DNA from: Calliphora vicina
Taxonomy: Eukaryota; Arthropoda; Insecta; Diptera; Calliphoridae
DNA: 64,000 bases
Direction of reading: 5' to 3'
Assembly: GCF_958450345.1 (NCBI RefSeq)
Contig: NC_088781.1
Coordinates: 20,117,857 to 20,181,856 of the forward strand
The notes below the pieces were generated by a model, which was not told the DNA's origin, searched no databases, and saw nothing but the letters and a program-made list of their open reading frames with translations. A program made the position numbers and the translations under genes. Below, one piece after another: positions 35,192-46,940 of this stretch (positions are counted from its first letter, which is position 1; each line of letters begins with the position of its first letter).

Positions 35192-35767
35192 ATATACATA
35201 TGTATATGGGGGAATTCATGTCAAGTGAAATAACTTTTGAAATCAATGTCTTCCGACCAGAATGAAATTTGAACCAAGGTTAGTCCTATTGGACTAATAA
35301 ATCAAATCAAATACTTTTTTTTCAAAATGGGAAAGTTTAGGTCTTTTCCTGGAAGAGCTTTTTGGTCGTTTAGTGGGATACTAGTTGGATATCTATCAAA
35401 ATAAATATTTTGTAACTCAAAACATATTTTTTTTTTACTTTTTTTGCAAAATCGAAAACTTTGTTGCTATTTTTTTCAAAATGGATCCTTTTTGTCGCTG
35501 AGTGGGATGCGAGTGGTATATACATATATCAAAATAAATGTTTTATAAAATGGACCCTTTTATATTTTTTTCTTTTACTCAAAAGAAAGCTTAGGTCTTT
35601 TCTTTTAAAACCATTATTAAAAAAAAGTCAAAAAGTTTTTGATTACCGCATTCGATATCGAATAAAACTGATTTTTTTTCTTATTTTAGATTATGGCATT
35701 CGAGTAGGAAATTTAGTATTTTATTATATTCAAATTTATTCTGAGCAAAAAGAACTGCTCATCTTTT

Positions 35768-36065
35768 GATGCCAATAATGAATCAAGCCAATATTGGATA
35801 TACTGTTCCAAAGTGAAGCGTATCCCAGAGAGAGCGTTCTGCATCGATCGAAACAAATAGTAGTCGGACGGGACACGTTTTGGACTATAAAACCACTTTA
35901 TTCTAAATACTTTTTAACAGGTATTGCAACATGTGGACGAGCGTTGTCATGATGGAAATATTACGGTTTCATGACTGGGCGTTTTTCGGCCAATGCTCGC
36001 TTCAAACGAGTTGCATTCGGCAGAGGTTCACTGTGATGCTCTGCCAAAATTTCAGCAGCTCATAA
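35768..36065 (-). pseudogene. Mariner-type transposase relic (C-terminal part)
   Basis: Read on the minus strand, three frames in turn give YYELLKFWQSITVN, then a RA-LAEKRPVMKP-like stretch, an HDNARPHVA-like stretch with frameshifts, SRPTTICFDRCRTLSLG and a final region resembling the mariner motif around the last catalytic Asp (YLFRSMQ...). Several frameshifts and stops make it non-functional. The reading is by eye and needs a profile search. Confidence 0.65.
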
Positions 36066-38440
36066 TAGATACATATATGTAACCATTTTGCTCACACCAA
36101 CAAACGTCAATACGTGTTATGATTAGAGTTTTTGAACCCAAAATTATTTTCAATCCCAAAAATATTTTCCTTAGTTTTACGTGATGTTTTTTGAACTTGA
36201 CTTTCTCTAAAAGTTGATTAAAGCTCCAAAACAAATGCAGAAGATTCATACACCAAAAAAGATTTAATCCAAATATACCAATAACAACTACATTAGTCAC
36301 ATTATTCCAAAAACTAGTGAATGTTCAGAGCTGTAACAGAATTCGATTCCGATCGAAAGTGAAATTATAGAAGAATTATTTTAGTATTTAGCTTTTTCAG
36401 AAAAAAAACACCTTCCGTGGAATCGAATTTTGTTTAATATTATTGGATTTTCTTCAAGTTTTTTATTTAATTTTTGATTTAATAAGCAAAAAATGTTTAT
36501 TTTTGGCGAATTAACATAATTAATTGAAATATAACGAATGTAGAATAAAATCTAATGGAAATTGAAGCTATTCCGATACAAATGATTTGTATATAACCAA
36601 AATTAGAAATCGAGTCAGTTTATCTCTTTATACTAAATTTTTGTTGAATTTTTTTATTTGTATCCAATTACATTTTAAAACCAAAGACATTTTTTAGATT
36701 TTTAACGAAGTCCACATTCTTAAAATGGAATAATTTGTTCTAGGCGGGAAGTCTCGGGAAATTTCAAAATTAACCCGGAAAATGAAAAAATGCGGGAAAA
36801 GAAAAACTCTACTTATGATACATATTTGTCAAGTATAGACATAGGATGGCAATAAATGGGAAAATCCATATTTATAATTTTTAAGTTTGAATGATTTTTA
36901 ATAATTTCGATCTGTCCAAAAAAATATTTTCGAAAAATTTTAAATTGTTTCTGCATGTTTTGTACGGAGTAACTTATTATAAGATCTACATTGCGAAATG
37001 TCTTAGTTCCTTCTATCTTATTTACCGAGCTGAATTCATTTAGAATTATTAAGTGTTTTGTCGTTTTGAAAATGTGAATTGCGTTTTCTCAAATAGAGCT
37101 GATTATTTGAATGGTCTGGTCCGTATTCATTTTACTCATTTAATGCTACATGTAGAATTTTTTGCGTATAAAGAAATACTGAGTACACAAATAATCAACA
37201 TTTTGTTTTTTAGCTTACCAAAATTCCATCATACTCGAATGCCGCAGTAGTAATTCACAGTTAAAAACGTACGGTTGTAGCGGAATAAAATTTGAATAAA
37301 ATAACGTATATTAATAAGTGTAACAAGAGAAATAATAATAATAATAAAAAAAAAATACAATAATCATAAACATACATACATAGTACATACATACATGTCC
37401 ATATCCATATGTAGCCAGGAATAGTTATATGGAAACCTGTATACAAACGTTGAATTTTAAATATATAAAGGATACTGCCACACGTACTCGTTCAAATCCA
37501 TGCATACATATTTACATATGTAGATACGTATAGGATATGAAAGGATATAAAAAGAACACTTGAAAAGTTCTACTTATCCTACTTCAGATTCAAAAGTGTT
37601 ACATATTGTCTACACACACATTTTCTTATTTTTAAACTTTTATTATTCTGTTTTTGGTTTTCGTCTTTAAAATATATACTGCAAATTACATTTATTTTTC
37701 TTCACCCTTATGTGTGACAAATATTGATTTTTTTTCTTCAGTTTTTAATTGTAATTTGAGAATTTTCAGATTTAAATATTTTTTTTTTTTGTAATAAGTT
37801 TGGAATTAGTGTAAATTTTTGTTTAATGCTTGAATAATTTTCTAAACAATCGATGTTTATTTTTCAATTTCCATGTTATTTAATATTAATTAATGAAACA
37901 TTTAAAAAAGTGTCTGTGATTTAATTTTGTTTGAATGTTTTTTTTTTAAATATTCTTAAATGTGTGTGTATATAAGAGTAATAAATAACTGGCAAAAATA
38001 TAAAAACAAATGAGCTAATGTGTTATATTAAAACAATTTGTTTATACATATGTAGTATGTAGTTCTTATATATTTCGTTTTGTCATACTCTCACCCACAC
38101 AATCGGTTACTCACACTTTTAAGACCGGCTTAAAACAATGTGCATATTAGCATATGGGCAATTCCATATCATCGTACGTGACATTTGTACGCCTATAGAG
38201 TGGAAGAGATTTTGTAAAAATAAGAGTATCTGAAAAATAATTTGGTCTTTATGTTCCATTCAGAGGGTACTATATTTGAAAATAATAAAAAGTTCTTTCG
38301 AAACACTGTTGTCCAAAATATCGAGCAAAATAAGGGTATATGTGACATAAAACGGAACTCATTTTGAGGAGTTAAGTTTTCTTTTAATTTCTTACACTAA
38401 ACGAAATATTTTTTCTTTACAATCCGTTATATTTAAATAA

Positions 38441-38537
38441 AAACAATCATTGGATGATTTTATAATAAATAAAATCATCCAATGATTGTTTCTTGTGTGG
38501 CAAGCCACAACTGCAAATGGCTTGCCACACAAGAAAC
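38441..38537. repeat. Two adjoining perfect hairpins
   Basis: Hairpin 1: arms 38441-38462 and 38470-38491 (22 bp, loop 7 nt). Hairpin 2: arms 38488-38507 and 38518-38537 (20 bp, loop 10 nt). The two share the 4 bases gttt. Both stems are exact. Confidence 0.85.
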
Positions 38538-38968
38538 TTCTTGGGGAATTTTGTTTGTTTTTTTGTCCGGAATTGTTTTTGCGCAATTTTAAAGATATTT
38601 TGAAATTGCCTGAAATCGGTCCATTATTGCACCTAGCCCCCATACAAATGTCTTCCCGAAATTGGACTTGATCGATCATAAATGTTTAATTTATATAGGT
38701 GTCTATACAAATTTTGCTCCAAATAAGTTGTATATAAATGGAATTCATGTCACCAAATTTTATTATGAGACCCGCTTCCGAAAATCACTTCAACGTGCAT
38801 AAATCTCCTAAAAATGTCAACATAAATAACTTTCATATAGACAAAAATCACACGACCTAATTTCATGGTGATCGGTCCATAATTGGTCATATTTCCCATA
38901 TAAGGCCCACTTTGAAATGGACTTTCAAAAAAATAGCAAAATATCTGAAGCCATTAAACATTGAAAGG

Positions 38969-39097
38969 AAACCTGGATCAGGAAGAATAAAATATCTAAC
39001 AGATATTGATAAGGCAAATGAAGTCGAATAACTCTTTCGAAGAGCACCGAACACTTCTATCAGAAAAGCAGATCATAAGTTAAATGCTGTATTTTTT
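38969..39097 (+). pseudogene. Tc1/IS630-like transposase fragment, DNA-binding region
   Basis: The frame from 38969 reads KPGSGRIKYLTDIDKANEVE, a stop, then LFRRAPNTSIRKADHKLNAV. This is the linker and second helix-turn-helix of Tc1-like transposases (GSGR hinge, P-x-x-S-x-R-x-x-x). Premature stop and no catalytic region nearby: a relic. Confidence 0.6.
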
Positions 39098-39342
39098 TGA
39101 AAAGTTTTAAATATTTTTTCGCGTACTTTTTTTTCGGTGGCCATATTGACCAAAATAACAATTGAAAATTAATGATTTAGAAAAGATAATATCTGAAATA
39201 TTTTTAAAAGCTAACGTGATTAAAAAAATAATAATTTATGGCGGTAATAGTGTGTATAAGTTTTATCTGACTCACTCCTTAAGCCTAAATTGAATTAATT
39301 AATTCAAAGCTCTGTCCCTAAAATAAATCGATCACTTTTAAA

Positions 39343-39905
39343 AAACAAGTAAGAGATTTATATTCGGCTGTGCCTAATCTTATATACCCTTCACCAAATT
39401 ATACTTCAAAATACAAATTTTAAATATTTTTAGGTAAACAAGATTTTTTTTTTCAAAGCTGTTTTTTTTAATTTTTTGGGAATTTTTTTTTTCAAATGGT
39501 TTTTTTAAATTTAAAAATTTTTTTCTTTAAATTTAAAAAAAAAAAATATTGTTTTTTTAATTTTTTTTTTGTGAAAAATAAAATTCGGACTTAAAAATAT
39601 TTTTTTTCGATTTTGACCCATTGTAGATCCAACTTACTATGGTCTTATATACGTCGTTGCAAAGGTCTTTTAAATATCTATCATTAGATATCCATATTAA
39701 TTAATAACTTAGTAGTCCAGATATAGGTCAAAAATAGGTTAAAAATCGAGGTTGTCCTTGTTTTTTCCTCATATCTCAGCCATTTGTGGACCGATTTTGC
39801 TGATTTTAAATAGGAAACTTCTCGATAGCATGTCTGACTGAATTATTGAAGATTTGGATCTCGAAGATATCTGGGGTCTTGGCTGGGTGAAGGCTATAAT
39901 AAAGT
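39343..39905 (+). repeat. Dispersed repeat copy
   Basis: Head ACAAGTAAGAGATTTATATT with CGGCTGTGC and CCCTTCACC, homopolymer interior, conserved centre (CATATCTCAGCCATTTGTGG) and a tail near gaaggctataataaag. Non-coding. Confidence 0.7.
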
Positions 39906-41104
39906 TATTGTACCAGATATTTTAAATTGTGAATATCAAACCTCTGAATCCGTATTTACACAGAATATACAGAGATACAATTGAAAATTTCCTAAATATA
40001 CGGTGATTTTCCGGGAATGAAATGCAACCGTGAAATATTTTTTTATATTTTAACCAAGGTTATTTATCGTTACCGCTGAGCTACTGTTATGCCAAAAATA
40101 TGCTTTCAGCTCCAGTACCGTTGACTTTAAAATACATTTACCGAAATAATTTAAAATACCGTTACGTCTAAACTACTGTACCGAAATAAGTCAAGTTAGC
40201 GTAACGGTTGCGTTATTAGCCATAGTTATTTAAATCAGTTAATGTGCGTTTACATTGCCAAATATTTGAGTGAATAACCGTAAACACTATTTACTGTAAA
40301 TGTTTATTGATATGACATGAAGTTTGTAAGCATAAACAAAGTCCAACAATATAATAATGACACTTTTTCAAATCAAAGGGAAATGTGTTTAAGGCTAATC
40401 TGTAAATCAATATTGATCCAATTCATTGAGTAACAGCTAATATTAATTTTAATATTGACATCCATTGCTATGTACAGTCGTGATTTCCATTAAAAAAATT
40501 GAATTAAATATTTTGTTTATATTTGTATTCTTTTATATGGAAATGGATATATATGTTTACGATTTATACATTCATATTTATAGAATACATTAAATGCATC
40601 TTTCAATTATTACTTTTATTAAAAAGCAAATAAGAAATGTACAATGTGTAAACAAGGGTTTATGACAAAAAAAGAGATGTTATTTTTAAAAAACCTATTT
40701 CAGTAAAAATGATTATAACATAAAGCAAAATAAATGATTAAGGGCTCCACAAAATTTTAGCACTCATTATTACAGAAATTCTATGAATTTCAAAAAAAAA
40801 AAAATAATAATTGACCAGATTATTAAAATTTTAAAATAACACCTCCTTTATGAAAACCCCTTTTGTGTATCATCATCGACATACCAGTACATTTTTTCTA
40901 CATATGAGAACATTTTATAATTTTTTTGGATCAATTAACGAAGCAATAATAAAAGAAATTTATTTATCATCATTGCTACTATACTTTTTACTCTTTATTT
41001 TATTATTTTTCAAGATCTCAAAATAACCGAAATCCAATTAACGCGTGTATTGCATATCGTAAAACAAACAAACAACCAAATACGACAAAAGAAACATTAA
41101 CAAA

Positions 41105-41302
41105 ATGACAAAAGTCGAATTATATAAATCGCGTATATTCGTAACGATCATACATTTATTGGCTTTGGGCCAATTTGTATATGCGTTTTATTATCACAAG
41201 TTCGAACCGCAAAGAAGCTATAAATTCAAAAATTCCGAAGTTAAAAATATGGTACCCGATACGATGGAGAAAAAAGTGCAGTATTTAACATATTGGTGTT
41301 TG
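41105..41302 (+). CDS. AIG1/ADTRP-family first exon (alternative exon 1a)
   Basis: 66 codons from ATG 41105, ending in phase 0 at a gtaagt donor (41303). Sequence FVTIIHLLALGQFVYAFYY then, after a charged loop, KVQYLTYWCL. This is the first membrane helix and the YLT motif of the AIG1/FAR-17a family, integral membrane hydrolases of FAHFA lipids that use a threonine and a histidine. The threonine is present. No matching exon 2 or 3 occurs in the 8 kb downstream before 50543, and phase 0 fits that exon, so it could be an alternative promoter/first exon of the gene at 49368-51152. It could equally be the stump of a broken paralogue. Relative to exon 1b the loop lacks the FGGKFK motif. Confidence 0.65.
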
Positions 41303-42515
41303 GTAAGTAATAATGCATTTTAATTTAAGAGTTAAACTAAGTTTAACAATTGGTAAACTTAAAGTGGGGTTTTGACTTAAAAATTAAATTCTGATTAATA
41401 TTCGGAATAGTTAATGTAGTAATATTCATTTAATTTTATGATATTTGCTGAAAAAGATACATTTGTTTAATAACGAAAACTTTAAAAATTTAAGGCGTTA
41501 ACTTTTAGTAAGTTAAACTAACTAACAAGTTTATATCCGAATCAATCAGCCTACAACCTAACTCAACCTAACTATTCCATATTTTATGTGAATAACGTGT
41601 GTATGTACAATGTTTAAGTGATTTTCTTGATTGCCTGGAAAATGAGTGCAAAAACCTAAAAAAATCGTATTAATCATAAATATATTTTTAGGCAGCGTAA
41701 AAAAACATTAACTGTATGTTAAAGAACTTTCCACATGCAATTAGTATTTACATTTTCCATATGTTCAAATGATAATTACACAGTTCGACAAAAAAGTCTA
41801 TTTTTAGGAATTTTTCCAACAAAACAAATTTGGATAATTCAAAAATGAATAAATTCTATTCTAAATATTAAATGTGATATAAAATACCTAAAGAAGTTAG
41901 AAAAGTAGAATTAAAAATTAAATAAATAATCTTATGTTTAATTTTATATTATAATTTATCTTGAAAACATGACAATAGGGAATTTTATGAAAACGATAAG
42001 ATAAATTAACATAATTTAATTAAAATATCTATATAAAGAAAGTTTTTAATAGTATTTAAGGTCAGAAATGGTTGCGTCAAAAAATATCACGTGTGTCCAC
42101 AACGACATTAAACTATTTTTGAATTAATCAATAAAAAGCCTGACCATAGAGAATTTTATAAAAACGATAAGATATAATTGACATGGCAGTGTCGATTAAC
42201 TTAAATATTTAATTTAAATATAAATATTTGAATACAATTCAAGATAATTATTATCGTAGCGGAACTAGCTTATCCCCCCAACAATACATTTCAAAATAAT
42301 TATAATTACTGAGAGTTTTAACACGTTTCAAAATAAATTTATTCGATGAACTTTTGTAATCCCATAAAACTAATTTAATTATTATTTTAATTAATAAATT
42401 TAGTTTAAATTATCTTTTTCTAACTTCTTCTGACTTTAAAATAATACGAATTTTTGTAGGCTAATTAATTAAAGTAGATTTAAACGCTAGTTAAATAGAA
42501 TAGAACTCACATATA

Positions 42516-42885
42516 CTACGTTTATACGCATGACTTATTCGCAAATAACTATATTGAAAATAGAAAAATTTGCCGTATAAACAGTGAATTATTTTTTTAT
42601 TTGCGAATAGCTAACTCACGAAAACAATTCCTGATTAACGACACTATTTGCAAATAAGATTTTAAAAATTGCCATATTTTTTAATGTTTTTACTTTTTCT
42701 ATCGTTTTTTAAATATTTCATTGCGTTTTTGCATTAATTGGATTGTAAGACAAACAAGAATTTTTAATTCTTTCATTTTTGCATTTAAAAAAATAAGAAT
42801 TTTCCGTAACCAAAGTGACATATAAACAGAGAGTTAGTTAATTGCAAATTATTTTCATTTGCGAATAGGCTACGTATAAACGTAG
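42516..42885. mobile_element. 370-bp MITE with TA target site
   Basis: TIRs CTACGTTTATACG (left) and CGTATAAACGTAG (right) are exact reverse complements and are flanked by TA (42514-42515 and 42886-42887), as in Tc1/mariner elements. Subterminal repeats of tttgcgaata / tattcgcaaa occur several times inside. No coding capacity. Confidence 0.75.
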
Positions 42886-43118
42886 TAATACATAGTTAAA
42901 AGTAGCCGCAAAATCATACTAAATAATCGACAACCTGCTAATCTTCTAGCAAGAGCTATAAAAGCTTTAAGTGCCGTTGTTTAAATATAGATCCTGTCAA
43001 AACTAGAGTTTCGTGTTCAGTTTAAACTGAAATCGCGTTTTTAATGACTTAAATCCGAAAACCGACAACTATTCTTCGGTTTTTGTTTGTTTTTATTATA
43101 AGGTATTTTTAAAAATAT

Positions 43119-43685
43119 AAAAAACAAGTAAACTGCTGTACCGAATCTTATATACTCTTCACCAAATTGTACTTTTTAAATATAAATTTTAAATATTTTT
43201 ATGTAAACAAAAATTATTTTTTTTTTTCAAAATTGTTGAAAATTTTTGAAAAACAATTTTTTTAATTTTTTTTTCGAAATTATATTTTTTTATTTAAATT
43301 TATTAGTCAAAAAAAATGTATGACAAAAAAATTTGTTGGTAAAAAAAATCGTGTTAAAAAATATTTTTCCCGATGTTGACCCATTTTAGGTCCAAATTAC
43401 TATAGCCTTATATACATCGTTGCAATGGAATTTGAAATATCTATCATTAGATATCCATATTGTCTATATTAATGACTTATTGATGTGTCAATCATGTTTG
43501 TAAGTTATTTGGGGGAAAGTTGATTTCAACATACAGACGGACAGATGGACATGGCTATATCGACTTCGCTATCTATAACGATCCAGAATATAAATACTTG
43601 TGGAGTCGCAAATGAAAAATGTAGAAATTACAAACGGAATGACAAACCTATATATACCCTTGCCACTCATTTTGAAGGGTATAAA
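43119..43685 (+). repeat. Dispersed repeat copy, full length
   Basis: Head acaagtaaactgctgtaccgaatc…cccttcacc-like word, A/T-rich middle, conserved gacccattttaggtcc and ggacagatggacatggctat words, tail gtagaaattacaaacggaat and gaagggtataaaa. Confidence 0.7.
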
Positions 43686-45362
43686 AATTGAATGGTAAAA
43701 TCAGATCTGACAGTGGATTACAAGATTTTAGATTCTAATGATTCTTTAGCCAAATTTTTCTAATTGTACTCTAGCAAGTAATAGTATATGATACTCAGAT
43801 CTGAGATTTAAAGGGGTACATGAAAAAATATTCATAATTAGTCAGCTTAATTTCAGTAAAGTCAAATCGAATTAAAAATTTCATTCGATGAATTCCTTTT
43901 ATAGGATTTTTGTATACTATAAAATGTTTCTTGTTTCTATAATATAATAATATTTAATAAACTAGTTCACATTTTTTAAAACCAAAACCGCGATATTTTT
44001 CTGTTTGTTCAAAAATACTTCCCGAAGCCCAAAATTACATATTTAATTTTCAAATAAAGTCTGGCAATGTTAGCAAAAGTAACGGTTTTAAATACAATGA
44101 GATCATCGTTGGTTAAAGCTCTTTTAAATCTGGAGCTCTTTTAAACCTGGATAAAAATTACCATGTCATTCCTATAGTTATCTATTAAATCTCTTGTTCT
44201 AGCTCTACTCTTTTTATTTCGAATATAATAACTTGAAACAATATTTCTATTATGTTGGCCAGTGTAAATCATTGAAATATTTAAAAAGCGATAAAAATGT
44301 ATTGTATTATTGTATATTTTCTTTTACAAGAGTTTATTATTTTATTTCACACAATTAAAAGCGTTTTAATGGGCGCAAAATCTGTGTAAACACGTTTTTT
44401 ATATAATGTGTATAGAAACATTTTGAATATTCATCGTATAAATAACATTTGTAATTTTTCACCAAATTTTGCCTTGTTTACATTTGGGTCAATGATTTGC
44501 CTATTTTTTTTTGAATAAAGCTAATTTTTTCCATTAAAAAAAAAAGTTGAAAGGAATTTTTACATACATACATACATATGTTAAAAATAATTAAAAAAAA
44601 AAACAATATAAATAAACAAGTCAAAGACATTTATCTCTTCCTATGTTAGGAGTATAAAGAAAATGTTCAAAGAAAAAACAATTTTTTTTCCACATATTGT
44701 TTTCTTTTTAAGATCATAAAATGTTTAGTTGGGTTGGTTAAAGAAATAAACAAGAGATTTAATTGTTTCCTATGAGTTTAGAGATGGCGATGATGATTAT
44801 GACGAGAAGGTGTAATGGTATCAATCACAAAGCATTTGCTGTGATATTAATCAATCAATCACACTTGTTTAGCAGGAACAATTTTCATCAAATATAATAA
44901 TACTACGAGTGTGTTTAAAATTTGTTTGTAAAACAATATACATACATATTATGGTCAATATTAATAAAATTGCCCTACGATACAAATAATATATTAAATA
45001 AAATGTTCAATTGTAAATATCTACAATCTGATTACAAATCACTCCTCTGCATAGTAAGGCAGAATAAAGATATTTTGGAAATAATTCTACCATTTTTAAC
45101 GATTGGCATGAAATTTCACATAGGCTTTAGGTTTAGCTCTGGTAGTAATTAGGTTGGTTCGGAAAATAAACTAGATGACTTATTTCCAAATATTTTGATT
45201 CTACCCCACTGTCAAAACGCATAGCTGTTCGTATGAGTACTTTTTGTAAAGATAGATAAATTATACGCCCCCAATTTCTGAGCTATGTTGTGTGTTTGGA
45301 ATATTTGTATTATTTTTCTCAACTACAGTTTAGTTCATTTGTTAAACTCGTCACCATTAAAC

Positions 45363-46940
45363 ATGTATCGGGCGTTAAAAATTTGTTTATTGATTTTATT
45401 GGGATTTAGTAATTTAACACAATCCACTAAATGGCTAATTGATAATCCTGGCTTTAATGATCCCTCGGCCTGGCTAGACGAATACTTACCCTGTGCAAGA
45501 GAAAACGTTATATTTCCCGAAACATATCAGGCTTTATTGCCACTACCAGATAAAGTTGATGTGGGCGGATTTATATTACCAAAAGATGGAGCAATACTTT
45601 TACAACAAGAAACTACCATAACGCTGGGCGGTGATGCTCATGAGCGGGAATGTGATAAAGGTAAAGCCTATTTGAAAAAACCAACTATACACAAATGGTT
45701 TGATCCTCGTACATGGCGATCATCTAAAGAGCAACAGGCAAATACAGCTATACCGGATATGGAAAGAGTACCGTGCAACAATGAGTCTGTGGTAATTAAG
45801 AGTGCTGGACCTTTGATGTTTGATTTGGAGTATACTCCCTATTTGCGCCTAGGACAATTAAGTTTTGCTGGCTCCTTACTCTCAAAGGACTACTTAAAAG
45901 AATTGTTGTATTCAGACTTGGGACAATTTCTTTTCAAAAATCAAGCAGGCGTTAATGTGGAATACTATCATAATGATGTTTGTGGCTGCCACAAAGATTT
46001 CAATACATTCACTGAACCCATCTGTCACAATGTTATCGATACCTGCCCCAGACCCCACTGCTTAGTGCCAATTGTTCCCTATGGAAGTTGCTGTGCCATA
46101 TGTGGTTCAACACTAAAATTTGCTGTTGAATATTGTGAAAACGAAAGATTAAATAAGCTCAAAGAAATAATTGTGGAAAGTCTTAAGGAAAAATCCTTGG
46201 AAGACTCTTTAGACTTTTATGTCAACTATATAAATTCCTATAATTATGGCAATTATTTGCAAGTCATTATAGTAGATCGCGACAGCTACTCGGAGAAAAG
46301 TGTCAAGTTTATGAAATATATGAATGAGACTACCAACTGGAAGAAGGCATTGAAATTGGAGGCCAATCATGTATATGGCTTTGAATTTTCCGGTCGACCC
46401 TATAATCCAAATGTTACGTTTGGTTCGATGCTGTTAATTTTACTATGTCTGGTGTTTGTTTCGATAGTTGCCTTGGTTATCTTTGCCCACTATAAACCCG
46501 ATAATCCTTATCTGCATTATGTACCCCGTTGGATTTATGATCCTAGACTTTGGCGTGCATTTGTCAATCGATCGAATAATGTTTTCGATCGTTTCGATCA
46601 TACAAGAGCTAGCGTACAAACTATGACGACGGACAGCAGTAAAAAACATGCTTTTACCATGGGCTATGATCCCGAAAGTGGTCGAGTTAGGGAGCAAGCC
46701 TTTGACAATCCCATGTTTGGTGAAGTACCCTCAACATCGCAAGCAGCTCGCAAGGAAGAATCACAGGAAGTGAAAAATGAAGATGTGAACAAAGAAAAAT
46801 CTCAAGAAGTACCACAACTTATTATAGAGAGCGTTGATATGATTGATAGTCCGGAAAGGGCAGAAGAAGAACAGGAACTGACAGAAATTAAATTGGAGTC
46901 GTCATCAGATGAGGATGAGGAGCAAGAAACTGAGGGTTAA
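45363..46940 (+). CDS. Amnionless: Amnionless-like transmembrane endocytic co-receptor
   Basis: 525 residues in one exon from ATG 45363, chosen because it opens a clean signal peptide (about residues 1-21, cleaved near LTQS/TKW). An in-frame ATG at 45285 would add 26 residues in front and bury the signal. Amnionless binds cubilin and carries it to the surface for protein uptake, in insects in nephrocytes. Seen: N-terminal KWLIDNPGFNDPSAWLDEYL with the family W-x-x-P-C-A start, a beta-rich ectodomain, a cysteine-rich vWC-like module (CGC...CPRPHCLVP...CCAIC), one membrane helix (MLLILLCLVFVSIVALVIFA, about residues 363-382) and a cytosolic tail with the FDNPMF endocytic signal (FxNPxF). The tail end is very acidic. 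Nested between the two AIG1-like first exons. The nearest AATAAA (47090-47095) lies in a transposon-like repeat. Confidence 0.88.
   Translation: MYRALKICLLILLGFSNLTQSTKWLIDNPGFNDPSAWLDEYLPCARENVIFPETYQALLPLPDKVDVGGFILPKDGAILLQQETTITLGGDAHERECDKGKAYLKKPTIHKWFDPRTWRSSKEQQANTAIPDMERVPCNNESVVIKSAGPLMFDLEYTPYLRLGQLSFAGSLLSKDYLKELLYSDLGQFLFKNQAGVNVEYYHNDVCGCHKDFNTFTEPICHNVIDTCPRPHCLVPIVPYGSCCAICGSTLKFAVEYCENERLNKLKEIIVESLKEKSLEDSLDFYVNYINSYNYGNYLQVIIVDRDSYSEKSVKFMKYMNETTNWKKALKLEANHVYGFEFSGRPYNPNVTFGSMLLILLCLVFVSIVALVIFAHYKPDNPYLHYVPRWIYDPRLWRAFVNRSNNVFDRFDHTRASVQTMTTDSSKKHAFTMGYDPESGRVREQAFDNPMFGEVPSTSQAARKEESQEVKNEDVNKEKSQEVPQLIIESVDMIDSPERAEEEQELTEIKLESSSDEDEEQETEG

Larger units (their letters stand above)
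35200..41104. other. Gene-poor repeat-rich region
   Basis: No host exon supported. Contains a mariner relic (35768-36065), the tandem hairpins at 38441-38537, a Tc1-like transposase fragment (38969-39097), a dispersed-repeat copy (39343-39905) and microsatellite-like tracts (aat and acat repeats around 37330-37400). The 5' flank of the AIG1-like first exon lies at 40900-41104. Confidence 0.55.
41303..45362. other. Long non-coding interval with MITE and dispersed repeat
   Basis: No exon 2 of the AIG1 family was found here. Contains the MITE at 42516-42885 and a dispersed-repeat copy (43119-43685). The remainder is AT-rich. It becomes an intron if exon 1a splices to 50543. Confidence 0.55.

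Noticed and set aside
44922..45152. 76-codon + strand frame before the amnionless-like gene
   Set aside because: No family resemblance, no exon partners; AT-rich chance frame.
45285..45362. Upstream in-frame ATG as the start of the amnionless-like protein
   Set aside because: It would add 26 residues ahead of a well-formed signal peptide that begins at 45363.
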